Counted from the first letter of the stretch, positions 43,270 to 57,300 are shown. The stretch: DNA of 64,000 nt from Priapulus caudatus (GCF_000485595.1 NW_014577292.1:7572-71571); one strand, 5' to 3'. Numbers and translations are program-made. Notes: generated by a model from the sequence alone, not told the origin.

Positions 43270-44760
43270 TAGGAGTGCTGAGTGTGCAATGAATGTACAC
43301 GATGAATAGAACTGGTAACCAGCCCAGCACACATTGCATGATACGCATATATATATACATTTCTCAAAATTTTTGAAAACACAGTTATCTGCTGTTAATA
43401 AACCGAGAAAATGCTTGTCAGCATCCGCGTCGGGGAAAATGCTAACGCACGCATCCTCATACTACTACTAGTAAATTTTAAAAGCGATGAGTCGTTACTA
43501 TGGCAGTTATTGCTGACTAGAAGATGCCTGCTGACGGCTCGTGTTGCCCCCTAGTGGCTAATAGCTAATGGACGCGAATCGCGATGACTGGGTGCATGGA
43601 GACAGGCTGCACGCATGCCTGTCATGCGCGAACACCTGCATGCAGAGTGCACCAGCACCTGCATCCTATGGCAATAATTAATCCAGCAAATTATTACAGC
43701 TTGCAAACATCTGCCCCCTCACTCAATATATCGCTGGTGCCGAGTACATAGATCGTTATCAAAATGTATAGAATTATTATGGCATTATATAAAGTATTTC
43801 TTGAATAGCCATTAGCAAAGAATATCAACAGTCGGCTTATTCAACGGTGTTTAGATGAGAAACGAATTCACAGCGACTTACTCAGTTCATTGAAAGAGAG
43901 CTTCATTGTAACAGATAAAGGGACATTAAAATCAATTTTTGCATTTTGCACTGACAACATTACTAATGGACCAAGGGTTCACTTATACAACGTAATGTAT
44001 TAATGCACATTAGCTCCCAATAATACATCTATTTCATCGCAACAACAAGCGAAGTTAGTATATACTGTCTGCCTTGATGGTGATACGATTTATGTCAGAA
44101 AGCACGTAGGCTAAAGTTATCAAACGTGCAGAGAAACCACGGTTCCATGGTTAACTCTGCTGCAGTTATTCTTACAATGATGCTCATTGTTCGTGTATTC
44201 CACAAAGATCCACTACGGCTACAGCACCACTTATTAAAACGCTTGATAAATACTAGCGCATCTACCACGGACATCGAGGTAACCCCGCCGAGGCCAATCT
44301 AAGCTAGCAGCGATAGCGCTCGCATTGGGAACACCCATAGGAATGCCATTCTGTCTGGTGTCGCTGAGGGGCCGCCTCTGGCACCGCCGGTCTCACTCTG
44401 AAGTGATCATCACTCTTTCACAAAGACAGCGACACTGCTGGCTACCTAAACGCATGAATGGGCGCTATGTCCCGCAGACAGGAAGCACACTGCTGTCTGC
44501 GGACAATCACGATGCGTGCTGAATGGATGGCAACGTCAAGGGACAACCAAAACAGCCGAGAAAGGTCGCTCAGTAACGAAAGGGGCTGGCGGGTTGGGGT
44601 GGAATAGTAATAAAGTGGCCATTGAAGTCAGACTACGAAAATATTATAAGTAGTACATACGGTTTTAAGTGTGATTAAGAGGCTGAGAATAACCTAAAAG
44701 TAATCAGCGGTAGCCTGCTGAGTTACCGATCCAATAACTTATATATTAAAGCATAATATA
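43270..44760. other. No gene seen
   Basis: A GC-richer patch at 44280-44530 has a 65-codon frame without recognisable domain. The remainder is ordinary spacer. Confidence 0.35.
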
Positions 44761-44770
44761 TAAATTATAT

Positions 44771-44812
44771 CAGAAGTAGATAATAGGGGATTCCCTACAA
44801 TATCTACTTCTG
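44771..44812. mobile_element. CAGAAGT palindromic mini-element, 42 bp
   Basis: CAGAAGTAGATA and TATCTACTTCTG arms. Exact 7-bp duplication ATTATAT at 44764-44770 and 44813-44819. Confidence 0.8.
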
Positions 44813-45084
44813 ATTATATGCATAATATTACAGATTCGGAAAAAACGTCCTGCCCTATCTACCTATGCTACCTCAGTGATAATATCAAAATGTCTTTGAA
44901 CGTACTATACACTCAATACATATATATGCATGTCCCATTTTAATTCACAAATATCTTACCCAATTGAAACAAACAATAATATAAGTGCTTCAGTAGAAAC
45001 AATTGACAATCACACAGGAATAATATATATAACAATACACATATAATAACTACATATATACATATATATATATATATATTATAT

Positions 45085-46105
45085 GAGTTAATAAAGACAA
45101 AGGAGTTTGACACGTATTTGGTACTGATTTCACTACATTTTGTCGTACGAGTTTGATGTGAATAAAAATACAAATGAATACAAACATGAGCTTCTTTTGT
45201 TCACTGGTCCTTATTCTATCTTCCGGTAGTATTACAAACCGCGTAGCTTCCTTCGTTTTGACATAAATCGTACTTTTGCACGACATGGTGTTCACGTTAT
45301 TTACCGTCGTGTGGAGAGGCCAAGCGGTAAATTCGCATACACAGCAACTGGAAGGAGGCGCGGCAGGGCTTTTAGGCCGTAGTCTAGCCGAGTGCAGAAA
45401 ATGCGCTTAGAAATTAAGTTACGTTGCACCCATGCTGGGTTTAAAAATTAAAACTATTTTACATTGAAACTATAGTTAGAATGCCTTGTTTTTATGGTTG
45501 AATCCCGCAGTTTTCTTAAATAAACGCTGCGCTGGTAAAATATCTGAACGACTTCACCCGCGGAGGAATGATGTGTATGAATCTTAGCGAGTAAATTGAC
45601 GCTCCACCTGATTGCAAGGAGCTAAATATAAATAAGGAGTTATATTTAGCTCCTTGCCTGATTGTAGCTTTTCGCACGAGTTTTGCATAGCAACCGTTAC
45701 TATGCAATTGCAGGCAAACGCATGCGTCTACACCTACCTTACTTATCATGACCATCTGTATGTGATAAAAGCGAGAGTTAAAAAACTTCTTCGGGAGATA
45801 ACGTGCGGGAGACGCGATCCCTGTCGCGCCTCCTTCCAGTTGCTGTGTATGCGAATTTACGGCTTGACCTCGCCACACGACGGTAAATAACGTGAAAACC
45901 ATGTCGTGCAAAAGTACGATTTATGTCAAAACGAAGGAAGCTACGCGGTTTGTAATACTACCGGAAGATAGAATAAGGACCAGTGAACAAAAGAAGCTCA
46001 TGTATGTATACATTTGTATTTTTATTCACATCGAACTCGTACGACAAAATGTAGTGAAATCAGTACCAAATACGTGTCAAACTCCTTTGTCTTTATTAAC
46101 TCCTG
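45085..46105. mobile_element. Long CAGGAGT-end element, copy 2
   Basis: Sister of 16880-18096. Inverted arms of roughly 270 bp carry the same captured frame on the minus strand (left, ATG near 45287) and the plus strand (right, ATG at 45901): MSCKSTIYVKTKEATRFV through LPEDRIRTSEQKKL. The right end is GAGT-complement ACTCCTG followed by ATACTAT. The left terminus has lost a few bases in a (TA)n run, so the duplication cannot be confirmed. It carries a nested mini-element at 45615-45656. Confidence 0.8.
45615..45656. mobile_element. CAAGGAG palindromic mini-element nested in copy 2; empty site in copy 1
   Basis: CAAGGAGCTAAATATAA and its complement. Flanked by CCTGATTG at 45607-45614 and 45657-45664. 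The homologous site in copy 1 near 17614-17630 reads straight through as CTGATTGTAGC, so this hairpin was added after the two copies diverged. Confidence 0.9.
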
Positions 46106-46896
46106 ATACTATGTATATATGTATGTATATATCAATTATGTTATATATATATGAATGAATGAATGAGCAAGAAAGATTGCCTAACATTTCCACAACCGCG
46201 AGTAAACGTGAGTGTTCAAGTGCTACAGGCGAGCAGGCAGGCGCACACATGCGCATACACCCGGTCACTTGTGTAGAGAGAGAAGATCGGCAGGTTGCCG
46301 TGGTCACAGCACTTAATTACCCCACCGGGCGGATTTTCTCACCTCCGCAAAATGACTCGCTGAAAAGAGAAATGCTATAAGCCTGCAACTAATCCGGCCA
46401 CACGTTGCACAATGTGCACTGTTGCACAAGGATTACTTGTACAAAGGCTGCACATATTAGCGACAACAATAACATATTCATGATGTGAAAACTGATTTCG
46501 CGGAGTCGAAAGCTGCGCTGCACTCATCTGCTCCGCAAATATTAGGGGAATTAGTTATTTGCTGGTTGACATGACAACGATTCACTCTACTCTCCGTCTC
46601 ATGAAAGTTTCAAGGTGAAAGAGCTTTCAGCCAGAAAATACAGCCATCAGGGGAAAATAATGCTCTCAATATTTCATGCTGCGCATTCTGAGGGCTGAAA
46701 GCACGTTTGTGCCATTATACCCGGCCACACAAACGCTCATTAAATTTTCAGTCTTATTTGCTGATCAACGGGAAGCTACATTTTGATACGTACTCTATAT
46801 TTCCCATATGACTCACTCGGTGACAGGGGAAGCAGTCCATGCTGATCCTATGCCATGTCACTAAAACCGAGGCCTGATGATGTTTTACATATTTAA

Positions 46897-47619
46897 GGAT
46901 ACTCTCAACCTTTTGCACGGGTATTGCTCTAATGAAGATTAAACGTTTATTGACGAATGAATCGAATCAATCACTTGTTTTATTTATAGATGAGATATAT
47001 CTCTATGCTCAAGGCAAAAAATTTCATAAAATTTCCACCACCTAATTATGTTACCACAAAAATTTTGAATTTTTATGTAAAAATGGTATTTTGGATATTT
47101 CTCAATTACCAGAAAGAGTGAGAATACAAAATTTTCGCCACATGTTAAGCACAATATGTACCAAAATTGTGCATCAGGATTTTTATTTAAGTTTCATATT
47201 TACCGAAAAAAATTAAAAAAAAACTGCCTAAAATTCAAGTCGCACGTTTGAATTTAAAATTTTTGCGAATAAAGAGACATAACTAATAAAATACGGCACT
47301 TCCCTGACACACTTTTTTACAGCAATATGTTACCATTAAAACGAGTGTAAAATTAAATTATTCCGAGTTGTAATCACAGAGAAATATCCATTTATACATC
47401 GACTACTAAGTCAGAAATTGGAACGAAGAAATCAGCGTTTTTCTGACGTCAGCCGCGGCTCACTACACATGTACGCGGGCAAGCAAAACGCTCTGACAGT
47501 TCACATGTACCGTTATATGGAGAAATGAGCATGTGCACAGGTGGCACATAGAGTTAGCCATCGAATAAAGTTGAAAATGAAAAATCGGTAAAAATGTTCC
47601 TAAAACCTTGAGAGTATCC
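46897..47619. mobile_element. MITE with GGATACTCTCAA ends and TTAA duplication
   Basis: Inverted ends GGATACTCTCAA(C/G)CTTTT-like, each abutting TTAA (46893-46896 and 47620-47623). The interior is AT-rich with no open frame. It looks like a piggyBac- or Kolobok-type non-autonomous element. Confidence 0.7.
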
Positions 47620-47639
47620 TTAAAAGATTGCTATTCGAC

Positions 47640-47746
47640 CACGCGCACAGGCGTGTACGCACGCACGTAACACACGCACGCACGCACGTAAAACACACAC
47701 ACACACACGCACGCACGCACGCACGTAACACACACACACACACACA

Positions 47747-47786
<40 letters not shown>

Positions 47787-47795
47787 CGTAACACA
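47640..47795. repeat. (ACGC)n/(AC)n microsatellite with GTAA interruptions
   Basis: Blocks of CGCACGCACGTAACACACAC repeat several times. The open frames across them are artefacts. Confidence 0.9.
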
Positions 47796-47839
47796 CGGGC
47801 GCGCTCTAAGTGCCGATTTATCACTTCCACCGAATTAAA

Positions 47840-49690
47840 TTAAGATGACACGAAATTAAGCTAGACGAGGACATACCATGGAATGGTGAAATAGCGTGTA
47901 ATAGATCTAACAACGCACAGCGTGTGAGTGCACAACGCAGGCGTAATTCTGTGAGTATCGCTCGCTACAGCAAGGCCTACGGCAAAATGAGTATTGTACT
48001 TCGTTTCTTGCATCACCAGACACTAGAGCATAGCTCAATATCGCAACGTGTTCAAGCTAATATCACACAGCAATGTGCCGTTACAGACAGCCAACACCTG
48101 CCAGGAGCAGCGCAAAATCTAACCGACATCACCTGGCGAGCAGAATTTCCGTTAAACTGAAATTACGACTTTCAGATAAAGCCTTTTATTAAAGGTCCTT
48201 CCCTTGACAGCTGGGCTATTGTTGATTGTTTTAACCACCACGTCGTGCCCAAATGCCAGGGCAGATGTGCAGGACATTTATGCCACACACAGCTTCGCTG
48301 CAGAATGTTGGACCAGACAAAAGAAAATTGCCTACTAAAATCATCGACAAATGGACTCGTGTCTGGTGTTTCTTCGTACCTACGCATCAGCTGTCGGAAC
48401 GACGAAAAGATTGTCAAAATAGGATAAAACTAGCCACGTGAAAGCTTGCACTGAGCGTCCACATGCATAGAATAATATTTTATCAAACGGCTGCATTTGC
48501 TATGCCAATACAGGGGCAGTGTTGGGCGGTGGAAATTGCAAGAACTATGGAAGACATTATTTCATTAACCATGCAGGCAAATATTTACAACAAAAGTGTG
48601 AGTGCCAGGCTGCTTCCCTGCATCTAGTGCATACCATATGGCGCATTTCGCAGCGTTTAAAAATTAATTCGACCACCTCGCAGGAAATTGCGCTTGCACG
48701 GTAGGTAATGCATGCAAGCACACGCAGCAGTGACAACTATACACCTAGTCTACATACCCGTGCGAACCGTCTACGCTGGCCTGCTGCCACTATGCTCGCT
48801 GTATCCATCCATACCTACACGTATTTTACCATAATGTATTGCACATGTATGAACTTGAGCCACTATCTCGCTGTTTTTCACATGATTATAGAGACACGTT
48901 TTGCTTTGGCATCTCGACTAATCATTTACCGACGGCACACTAGCGTTTAAACCAAATTATACAGATTCACCACACAACATAACACAAAGGAATTCCGGCT
49001 ACTCATATATCTCACCCTAATCAGGCAAGAAAGGAAAGGACTTCCTCCGCCAGCTTCCACTAAAGGGCAAAGGTAGATTAAAAGTACTGTTAGCAGAAAA
49101 TATATTCCACACACACGCTGCTCATACGGACACGTGCTGGAATCCACAAATTAGGGCTTCTCTTGAGCACCTGAGACCTATAGCTTGATAACACCTGAGA
49201 ACCGTAGTAATAGTAGCTTCTTAGAAATAATACTGGTCACACATACCACATACAGCAAACGAAATAAACATTTCACTTAATGTGATCTTTGGTTCGTCAC
49301 GCGTATTATTAAAAAAAAAATTAAATAGTGACATTATTCGTCGTATTCGGTCTGCGACCAGAAGCCAAACCATTTGAGCCGGTAACGATGTATCCGGTAT
49401 AGTATCCGAACATCGACTTCATCCCAGCACTGGAGGTCAACAGATATCGAGGTGAACCACTGATATCTCTAGCCTTTATACCCACGAAAACTCTTAATGC
49501 ACGAACTAATTACCATATCCGTCGTTTCTCATAGCTTCCTCAACAGGTGGCCATATGGCCCTACTTCACCGGACGATGAAATACAAGTTACATGCACGTT
49601 CAGCTGCACATACTACTACTGTGAGGCTCACTCAAGCTCCCAGTGAGCGAAACCTATGTTCATAATGACAAGAGCGTATTAAAAAGGAGA
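47840..49690. other. No gene seen
   Basis: Spacer of mixed composition. Frames of up to 81 codons show no domain or splice context. Confidence 0.35.
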
Positions 49691-49695
49691 GCGTA

Positions 49696-49950
49696 CAACG
49701 GTGAAATGCTGAAACCATGCTGCAGTATAAGTCGAATTAATAAACTTTGCCCGTTTTATTTTGACGATTCTTTGACAGCCACTACGTATCTCGAGTCGGT
49801 TTTCGGCGAAAATACCAGATTTTCACCGCTCATTATCTCAGCGTAGGGACATCGTAGGGACAAGCGGTTGGTTTTACATTATCAAGGAAGGGCAGCTGAA
49901 TAATAATACATCAAATAATTATCAAAATAAAACTCGTAAAATGTCTTCTC

Positions 49951-50004
<54 letters not shown>

Positions 50005-50414
50005 TCTCTCTCTCTCTCTTCCCTTCCCTTTTCAATTTTCACCTTCCTATATCTTACGCCATCTTCCCCTTTCTCGTTTCTTTTTTATACCTGTCTCTTC
50101 CTCAGTCCTGCTCCCCCGCTTAACCTCCCCGCATGGCCACTGATAACAGNNNNNNNNNNCAACGGTGAAATGCTGAAACCATGCTGCAGTAGAAGTCGAA
50201 TTAATAAACGTTGCCTGTTTTATTTTGACGATTCTTTGACAGCCACTACGTATCTCGAGACAGTTTTCCGCGAAAATACCAGATTTTCACCGCTCATTAT
50301 CTCAGCGTAGGGACATCGTAGGGACAAGCGGTTGGTTTTACATTATCAAGGAAGGGCAGCTGAATAATAATACATCAAATAATTATCAAAATAAAACTCG
50401 TAAAATGTCTTCTC

Positions 50415-50463
<49 letters not shown>

Positions 50464-50599
50464 TGTTCTTCCCTTGCCTTTTCAATTTTCACCTTCCTAT
50501 ATCTTACGCCATCTTCCCCTTTCTCGTTTCTTTTTTATACCTGTCTCTTCCTCAGTCCTGCTCCACCGCTTAATCTCCCCGCATGGCCACTGATAACAG
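49696..50599. repeat. Near-identical 450-bp duplication separated by an N gap
   Basis: CAACGGTGAAATGCTGAAAC through GCATGGCCACTGATAACAG occurs at 49696-50149 and 50160-50599, with a few substitutions and a different (TC)n length. The two copies abut the run of N exactly, which points to an assembly or haplotype artefact. Confidence 0.85.
50150..50159. other. Assembly gap (10 N)
   Basis: Ten ambiguous bases. Frames crossing it should be ignored. Confidence 1.
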
Positions 50600-50937
50600 C
50601 ACGCTGGTAGTATTTTAAATATTTAATACACTCATTACGATCTGACTAATGAACTAACACGATGAATTTGTCATTGAGATGAGCATCTCCTGCACAGTAC
50701 ACCATTCATCCACTGCTATACACAGTCAACTATTCCATTATTATATACTAGTGTATCTTATATTAATTACCATATACTCATCAAGAGCGGCCAACACTTG
50801 TATTTAACATTAAGTATTATCCTCTCTTGATATCATATACCCGTGTTCAGACGATGTTCAATACCTGTCTGAGCACCACCAAAAAACATAGCGATTACTA
50901 ACAGTAACAATACTTGCCTTCGTCACAAGTTAGCAAT

Positions 50938-51231
50938 GCCGATAGGGTCGATGTCCCCCGGTATACCGGAACGTACCCTGGTAACTATCTAGCTGATATG
51001 GTTAGGGTTATTGTTAGGGTTAGGGTTAGAGTTAGGGTTAGGGTTAGGGTTAGGGTTAGGGTTAGGGTTAGGGAGTAGGCGTAGGCGACTTCCTAGACTC
51101 GTTAGTGGAGTAGGCGAGGTAAGGTCAGGCATATTAGATAGTAGTATTTAGTACCAGGGTACGTTCTGGTATACCGGACCGTACCCAGGGTACGTTCCGG
51201 CACGACCCTGGGGGACATAGACCCTATCAGC
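50938..51231. mobile_element. TTAGGG-loop foldback element, intact reference copy
   Basis: Arms GCCGATAGGGTCGATGTCCC and GGGGGACATAGACCCTATCA with inner GGTATACCGGAACGTACCC. About ten TTAGGG units lie at 51001-51073, followed by GAGTAGGCGTAGGCGACT. Exact 9-bp duplication GTTAGCAAT at 50929-50937 and 51232-51240. Confidence 0.9.
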
Positions 51232-51239
51232 GTTAGCAA

Positions 51240-51864
51240 TAGCACTACGTAAAAATTACATAATTGACTACGCACGTCCTGGAAATACGAAGTTACGTAT
51301 GTTTTACAACGAGCGACAAAAATGGTATCACCAATGACAATATCAGTTTAACGCGTAACTAATAGCGGTTTCAAGGTTTTGCCGCGCGGATAAACCAACG
51401 CATGTATGGTACTCCCCCCCCCCCACTGTCAAATGCCACGGCTTAGTTACATTGACTACCCTACAAGGATTAGTGTGAACAGATTACACTGACAGCTGAT
51501 GGATTTCGGTGCAAGCCAGATGATCATGACTATGCCATCTGCTCATCTAGTTTAGTCATCGCCAGCAGCAGCAGGAGTATCACCCGTGATACCAGGCTTC
51601 GCACCCACCCACTGACCTTTGTATGGATTACGTTACCAACACTGAGAGACACTCGCCCACAATAGTCCCAAATGACGCGCGAATCCTTTCTACTTGGCGC
51701 TTACTCGATTTTTTTCTTTCTCCTGCGTGGCATAAAAGAGCCCCGCTGTTCAGTATGTATACAACCTTGCATTTACCTCGTCTACGGCTGATGCCACTAT
51801 TCGTGATTCATCATGCTCCATCCAGCCATTTCAAATAACCATTTATTCACTATCCATTTCTTCA

Positions 51865-51904
<40 letters not shown>

Positions 51905-54230
51905 CAGGATATTATATCTATCAAATTCAGTCAATTCCGCGGAACGCACATAGACCCCCCCCCCACGATTTAATGGCCATGAATATCACTCCCTTGCCCA
52001 TATAAAGCGTACAGCATCAACCACCAGCTTCGCTGACAATTACAAGCCTAATATTAGCGCTAAATTAATCAAGTATGATCCGATGCTGGTGTGTACCCGC
52101 AACAAAGTGCTACTTACCCTGACCAGCAGCCACCTGAGACCACGCCACAATAAATTCATATTGCGCTCATAATTCTTAATTGGAACTATGGGTAGGAGCA
52201 AGCAGATGGTCAATGATATCTTATTTTGGAAGTCACAGATAGTATGCCAGCGGTGTTGAACACTTTAGTTGGACCGACGAATTACACAATATTAAATAAT
52301 TACAATATTTTAGCTTTATTACTGTTCCGTTCAGTTAAATTACATATTCACTATACTAGAAATGCCTATTTTTGCTTTTCAGTAGCAAACTGAACGACAT
52401 TTTAATTTCACCAATATTACGTCTATTGGTAAGGCTACGACTGTGGGATTCTCGAATTTTGCATTAAAATGTTGTATGGTCACTGAGATGCTTGCCGTTG
52501 TTAACATTGTGTATATTACGTTAATTATGTATGAAGTCTACAATTATTGTCTGACAAATTATCAAAAATAAATATTTACCGTGACTCCAGTATTGTTTGA
52601 ATTTCTTCTACTCTCAAAATAGCTATAAGTCTGTAAAGGCTAAGCAGACGTATACAGCAGCTACATATGGGCGGTGAGTATTACTAACAGACAGTGAAAC
52701 AAGAGCGCGGATGGAACATTGGATCTGCAATCATCAATCAGTATGGCTGTGCTATGGTTGATGATTCAGCTGTTGTCTCTTGGGAAAGACCTATAATTTA
52801 TGTTTACATTGCCCGGCAGTATCGCCGTAGCAAGACACATGTAATTGCTGCATGTAAATACATATATACATAATGCACATAGTGGCTTGAAGACACGGAT
52901 GGATGTTTCACCTTAATAGATCTGTCAAGTTATAGAATTATTGTAATAGAATATATATATATAATAGAATAAAGTAATAGTAGATAGCAGAATGTGAAAG
53001 ACCCGAAAAGAAAGAGTGAGAAGCTTGCAGAACGCATGCAGTAAAAAGAAAACAGACCTATGTGACCTTTAGTTATTTTTAAAAAGTGGTGGGGAACATA
53101 TCTTAGTTATAGGTTGTCAGTAGATTAATGAAAACAAATGGCACAAATTATCACCCAGTTATAAGGTCACAAGGTGCGACATGTCACAGCGAATGGGACA
53201 AGCGTGGAAGCATGGGTGTGATGCCACGAATCCATCCGGACAGCTTGGATGAGAATTTCAGATTCATGATCAATGCAGACGAGAAAGACAATAGAATTAT
53301 GCACGTTAGTCATGCAATCTTAAGTGCAGGTTAGATATATGGGTGAGGGACTACTTTTCAAAACAGAAACACTATCTATAGTTATTTCGCCGATGACACA
53401 GGGGGTATCACATGAATTTTCATCTACCTGTGAATAAGACTGAACTCAATACATTGCTTCTAACACTCGTTCATTCAATGATTAGCAGTAATGACACCAC
53501 GACCGAATTAAAATGCTCACAGTGACTACGTTCCAAACTTATTTAGACCAAGTACTAGGTTCAGATACAGTTCCACATCAATCTTTGTTAAACACACGGG
53601 CATGAAATCAGTCTACGTGTTGTGAAGAATCTGGTACATAACCTAATTCTGGGCAAAGACATGATGTAAAATGTTGGCAAGCCATGATAGGTGTAGACAG
53701 TTTGATCGAACCCATGAATCAGGGAATTGAGCCACGACTGACAAAACGTAACGAAGCTTTTGGTTAAGATGTAAAACTAGTGTGCAAACAATCGGATGAC
53801 AAGTGGTACTATCAATCAGCTAGCCTGCCATGGCTGTGCAACTAAACGTGTAAATAACACGAGTAGGTAGGATTGCAATAAATGACCGCTTATTGTAACA
53901 CTAACAGTGACCAGCCAGCTGAAGGTATGCAACTGAATAGATATATAGTATGCCATAAAATAAGCCATTTGTCCATTAAAATAAACATCGGTCTATACTG
54001 GCGTACACCTGATTAGACATTGAAACTAGGAAGCGCACTATAGATTGAGCATTATCCTAATCAACAATGTCATAAATTTAGTGGAAAGGTGCACCTACTC
54101 TAGTAATTGAGCACCGGTACAAGCTTGATGTTATGTTATGCAGCAACCGACTAACCAAGAAGGTGGTAACTGACTTCACTCAAAAAAGCACAACAATTCT
54201 GTGAATGTAAATATTGATACCGCAGTGCTT
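51240..54230. other. No gene seen
   Basis: AT-rich with a (TA)n run at 51866-51903 and a poly-C at 51955-51964. The 68-codon frame at 53128 has no recognised domain. Confidence 0.35.
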
Positions 54231-54244
54231 GTGCAGGCTTTATC

Positions 54245-54274
54245 CAGAGCCGTATATAGAGATATACGGCTCTG
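54245..54274. mobile_element. CAGAGCC palindromic mini-element, 30 bp
   Basis: CAGAGCCGTATA and TATACGGCTCTG arms around TAGAGA. Exact 8-bp duplication GCTTTATC at 54237-54244 and 54275-54282. The smallest of the family. Confidence 0.8.
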
Positions 54275-54297
54275 GCTTTATCCACATATATATATAC

Positions 54298-54352
54298 GAG
54301 AGCTAATAATACATTTATTATTAGCTCTCGAGATTGTATTATTAGCTCTTGA
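54298..54352. mobile_element. Palindrome GAGAGCTAATAATA, three arms
   Basis: CGAGAGCTAATAATA pairs with TATTATTAGCTCTCG, and a further TATTATTAGCTCTTG follows. This suggests a mini-element with a duplicated right end. Confidence 0.5.
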
Positions 54353-54399
54353 TATAAATTATGTACATGGTGTATATAAGCTATTTACATACATGTGCA

Positions 54400-57300
54400 C
54401 AAAACATGTATGTAACAACAGGCGATGATTCAGCAATTGGGAATTCATCGATTAGGGAAAAACTGCATTAAAAGGCAAAATTTGTCTGTCATCTACGGCA
54501 GGCGATGTCAAGTAGAATGTGCAGACAACACATGTACGCGCAGATCTCCGGAATAACTACGACATATGCTGACAAATACACGCGCATCATCTGCCTACAA
54601 CTTCTGCGTGCACTCTACATGTAAGGTCTTGATTGCCAGTATTGTATGTCAGCAGCGTGATAGATTATCGCCATGCTAGCCAAGATGCACGCCGCATATA
54701 TAGGAAAGCACGACCGCGATGCAGTTGAGCCAATAAAGCGGGACGGCGGTATTCGCGGTGGCTCCATGTTTCAAGAACTCAAAGCATGAACTTTGTAGGG
54801 TGTCTTCCAGCTGTCACAGTTGTGTGTATGCTAAAAGCGCGTGCTCGCTCGCTCGCTCGCGTGAGTGTGTGCAGCTGCCGTACCAACCCTGCCAAAATGC
54901 AGGCTGTCCTGTTTACACGATGAACTAGTGCTGTGTTACAGCATTCCTTCCTTTCACATCTGGTTTATTTAAAAGGTGTTTCAAAATCCATGTTGAGGAA
55001 GGGGAGTGATATAGGCGCTATCATCTGACCTGTGCTGGTTCTATATTGGCCATGTGGCTCCAAGCAATCAGCGCACATCTGGCAATTATATTAACTCTGT
55101 GGCATGTGAAAAATTCCAACTTCTCCCATGTGGTAGCCTTGTATAGACTGAGCCATGGGTGTTTGGCGCCGTACAATGTTTTCCTTTTTGCTAGCCATAT
55201 GGGCTGCTAACTGTCACATAAGACTTGATACTTGCTCTTCTTCTGGGTAGCTGTTTATGTAGGAAAAACTAAATGCCAGCAGTAGTTTTTTTTTACCAAG
55301 AATGAAAAAGATCAAACATAAATTTGGTATCAATCTATGTGCAAGTATGTGAAGCAGCAACCAACACGTGTATTCAAGAAATGAAATGAGATATTTACTT
55401 TTTTATACGAAAAACAAAAAATATACAAATAAAAACAATACCATAATAGAAATGTAGACTTGTGGAATGAGTCATAGTCTAATAACAGATGCATCTGCTG
55501 TGGATTACTCACATAACATTCAAATTTCACTGCGCGAACTTTCATCCATATGACGCCAACATTCGGCCTGGCAGTTACACAGTATAGTTCTTTTTACTAG
55601 ATATATTTATATAATATGATAACTAGCAACAATATTTACATACATAACGTTTAAGAATTGAAAACATAAATTAACTGAAAAAATGTAACAATTGATAAAT
55701 CCCACAGAACTTTGTGACAGTCCTGCTACGAGGAGGCGAATCAATTGTACATGTTTAGTGATAAATGATGGCAAAGAAATTGGGTTGAATAACGTCACTT
55801 TATTTTACCAAGATTTCGTTCATGAAGCTAGTGTCAGTATGTGCACATTTAAAATTCTTTCCATCAATTGTATGAACAAATTCCTTGTAGACAAAGCATG
55901 CATGCACATGTGGCAGATGGCTGGCGTATTAGCAGAAGCATTTATGCGTTTACAATAAGAAAGATACCAGAATGCGCAAAAATGTGACAGCAGATCTATA
56001 AAGAATAGCAGTGATAAAAACTCAGTTTTACATCAGTAATGAATTAAGTGCATCTCTGCATCAGCGACGTTCCTTCGTTGTGAGTTTAACATAAAACATA
56101 CAGCGAATCCAGTGACAATTGCTAGCACGATCCTTGATATATATAATGAAATAATAAAACAGGAAGATTAGTTTCCTTTACTTACCATTATTGGTTGATA
56201 ATGATAGTGTGCTCTCGTTTGGGACACTAACGACCTAAAAGCCACAGCTTCGCCACGAAATTCTTGTCATTGCTTAGCAGAACTAAGCTGAGTGCAATGG
56301 AGTTTATGTACCCACCTCACACTTAGTCAAAACAACAGGCGTTTGTACATTTCGGCTGCGCGGCTCTCATGACTAGCACAGATGATGGACAACCGACATG
56401 TGTTTGCCTGATGTTAGCCAAGTGTCGGAATGCTTGTGCTTCCTGGTTTACCAGTGTAGCACGGGGAAGGAACGCCTGGCATGTAAACCGGGCATATTGG
56501 GAAGTGAGCTCCCCGGGTTATAGTTACGAGCAGCGATACCCGAGCTCCCCAGCAGCTGTTCCCAGCCACCCTGAATGTTACATAACCCTGATCACTCCTC
56601 AATTCGGGCTCGCTACCTTCTGTGCCATCAGGAATCATCAGACATCAAAAAGCGGATGGTTCTTGTTAAATGGTGACACCCACTGCCGCATCCTGGTTTG
56701 CATGTGCGGCAATTTATACTAACTGATGGTGTTCCTGGCCATGTGCGTGCCACACACCCATCACAGAACCCGATCCATGTGGGAAGTCTTGTGTTTTCCC
56801 AGAGGAAAGAAGTAACAGGATCACACTTGATTGGTCATGTGAACTGCATTTTTTTAAACATTTTCCCACAATTGCGCACATGCAGCCGTGTAACAATTTT
56901 AGAAAATTCAACCCTGGCAAACTTTCCAGTGACTAAAACATCAACAACCAAGGACCACATGGCTTTACATGCACAAAATATAGAAAAATATGAAATAATT
57001 TGATATCGCTAATATACACGAGCCTTTCCCCTTTGGACAATTGGGTTGGCAAGCCCTAGGGGCAGGTACACACGGCTGCGTGCATACAAGGGTCTATGTA
57101 ATCAATGTGGTGGTGCAAGTACAAAACAGTGTATGCCAGCTGGACTGGTGTTATAAATTTTTCATATTTCATTAACAGCTCAACAATATTACTGTAAATG
57201 TAGATGCCTGGTAGTGGTAGATATATATTCAGGAATAACTTCCAACCGCGGAATAATTTACCATGCGCAGGAAGTGAAACGCAACATTATTGTTATTGCT

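Noticed and set aside
50941-51228. Interstitial telomere tract as a chromosome-fusion scar
   Set aside because: Inverted arms and an exact 9-bp duplication show it is an inserted element rather than a head-to-head fusion point.
56369-57003. 117- and 101-codon frames as a gene
   Set aside because: No recognisable domain, no exon structure, and the composition looks like spacer.
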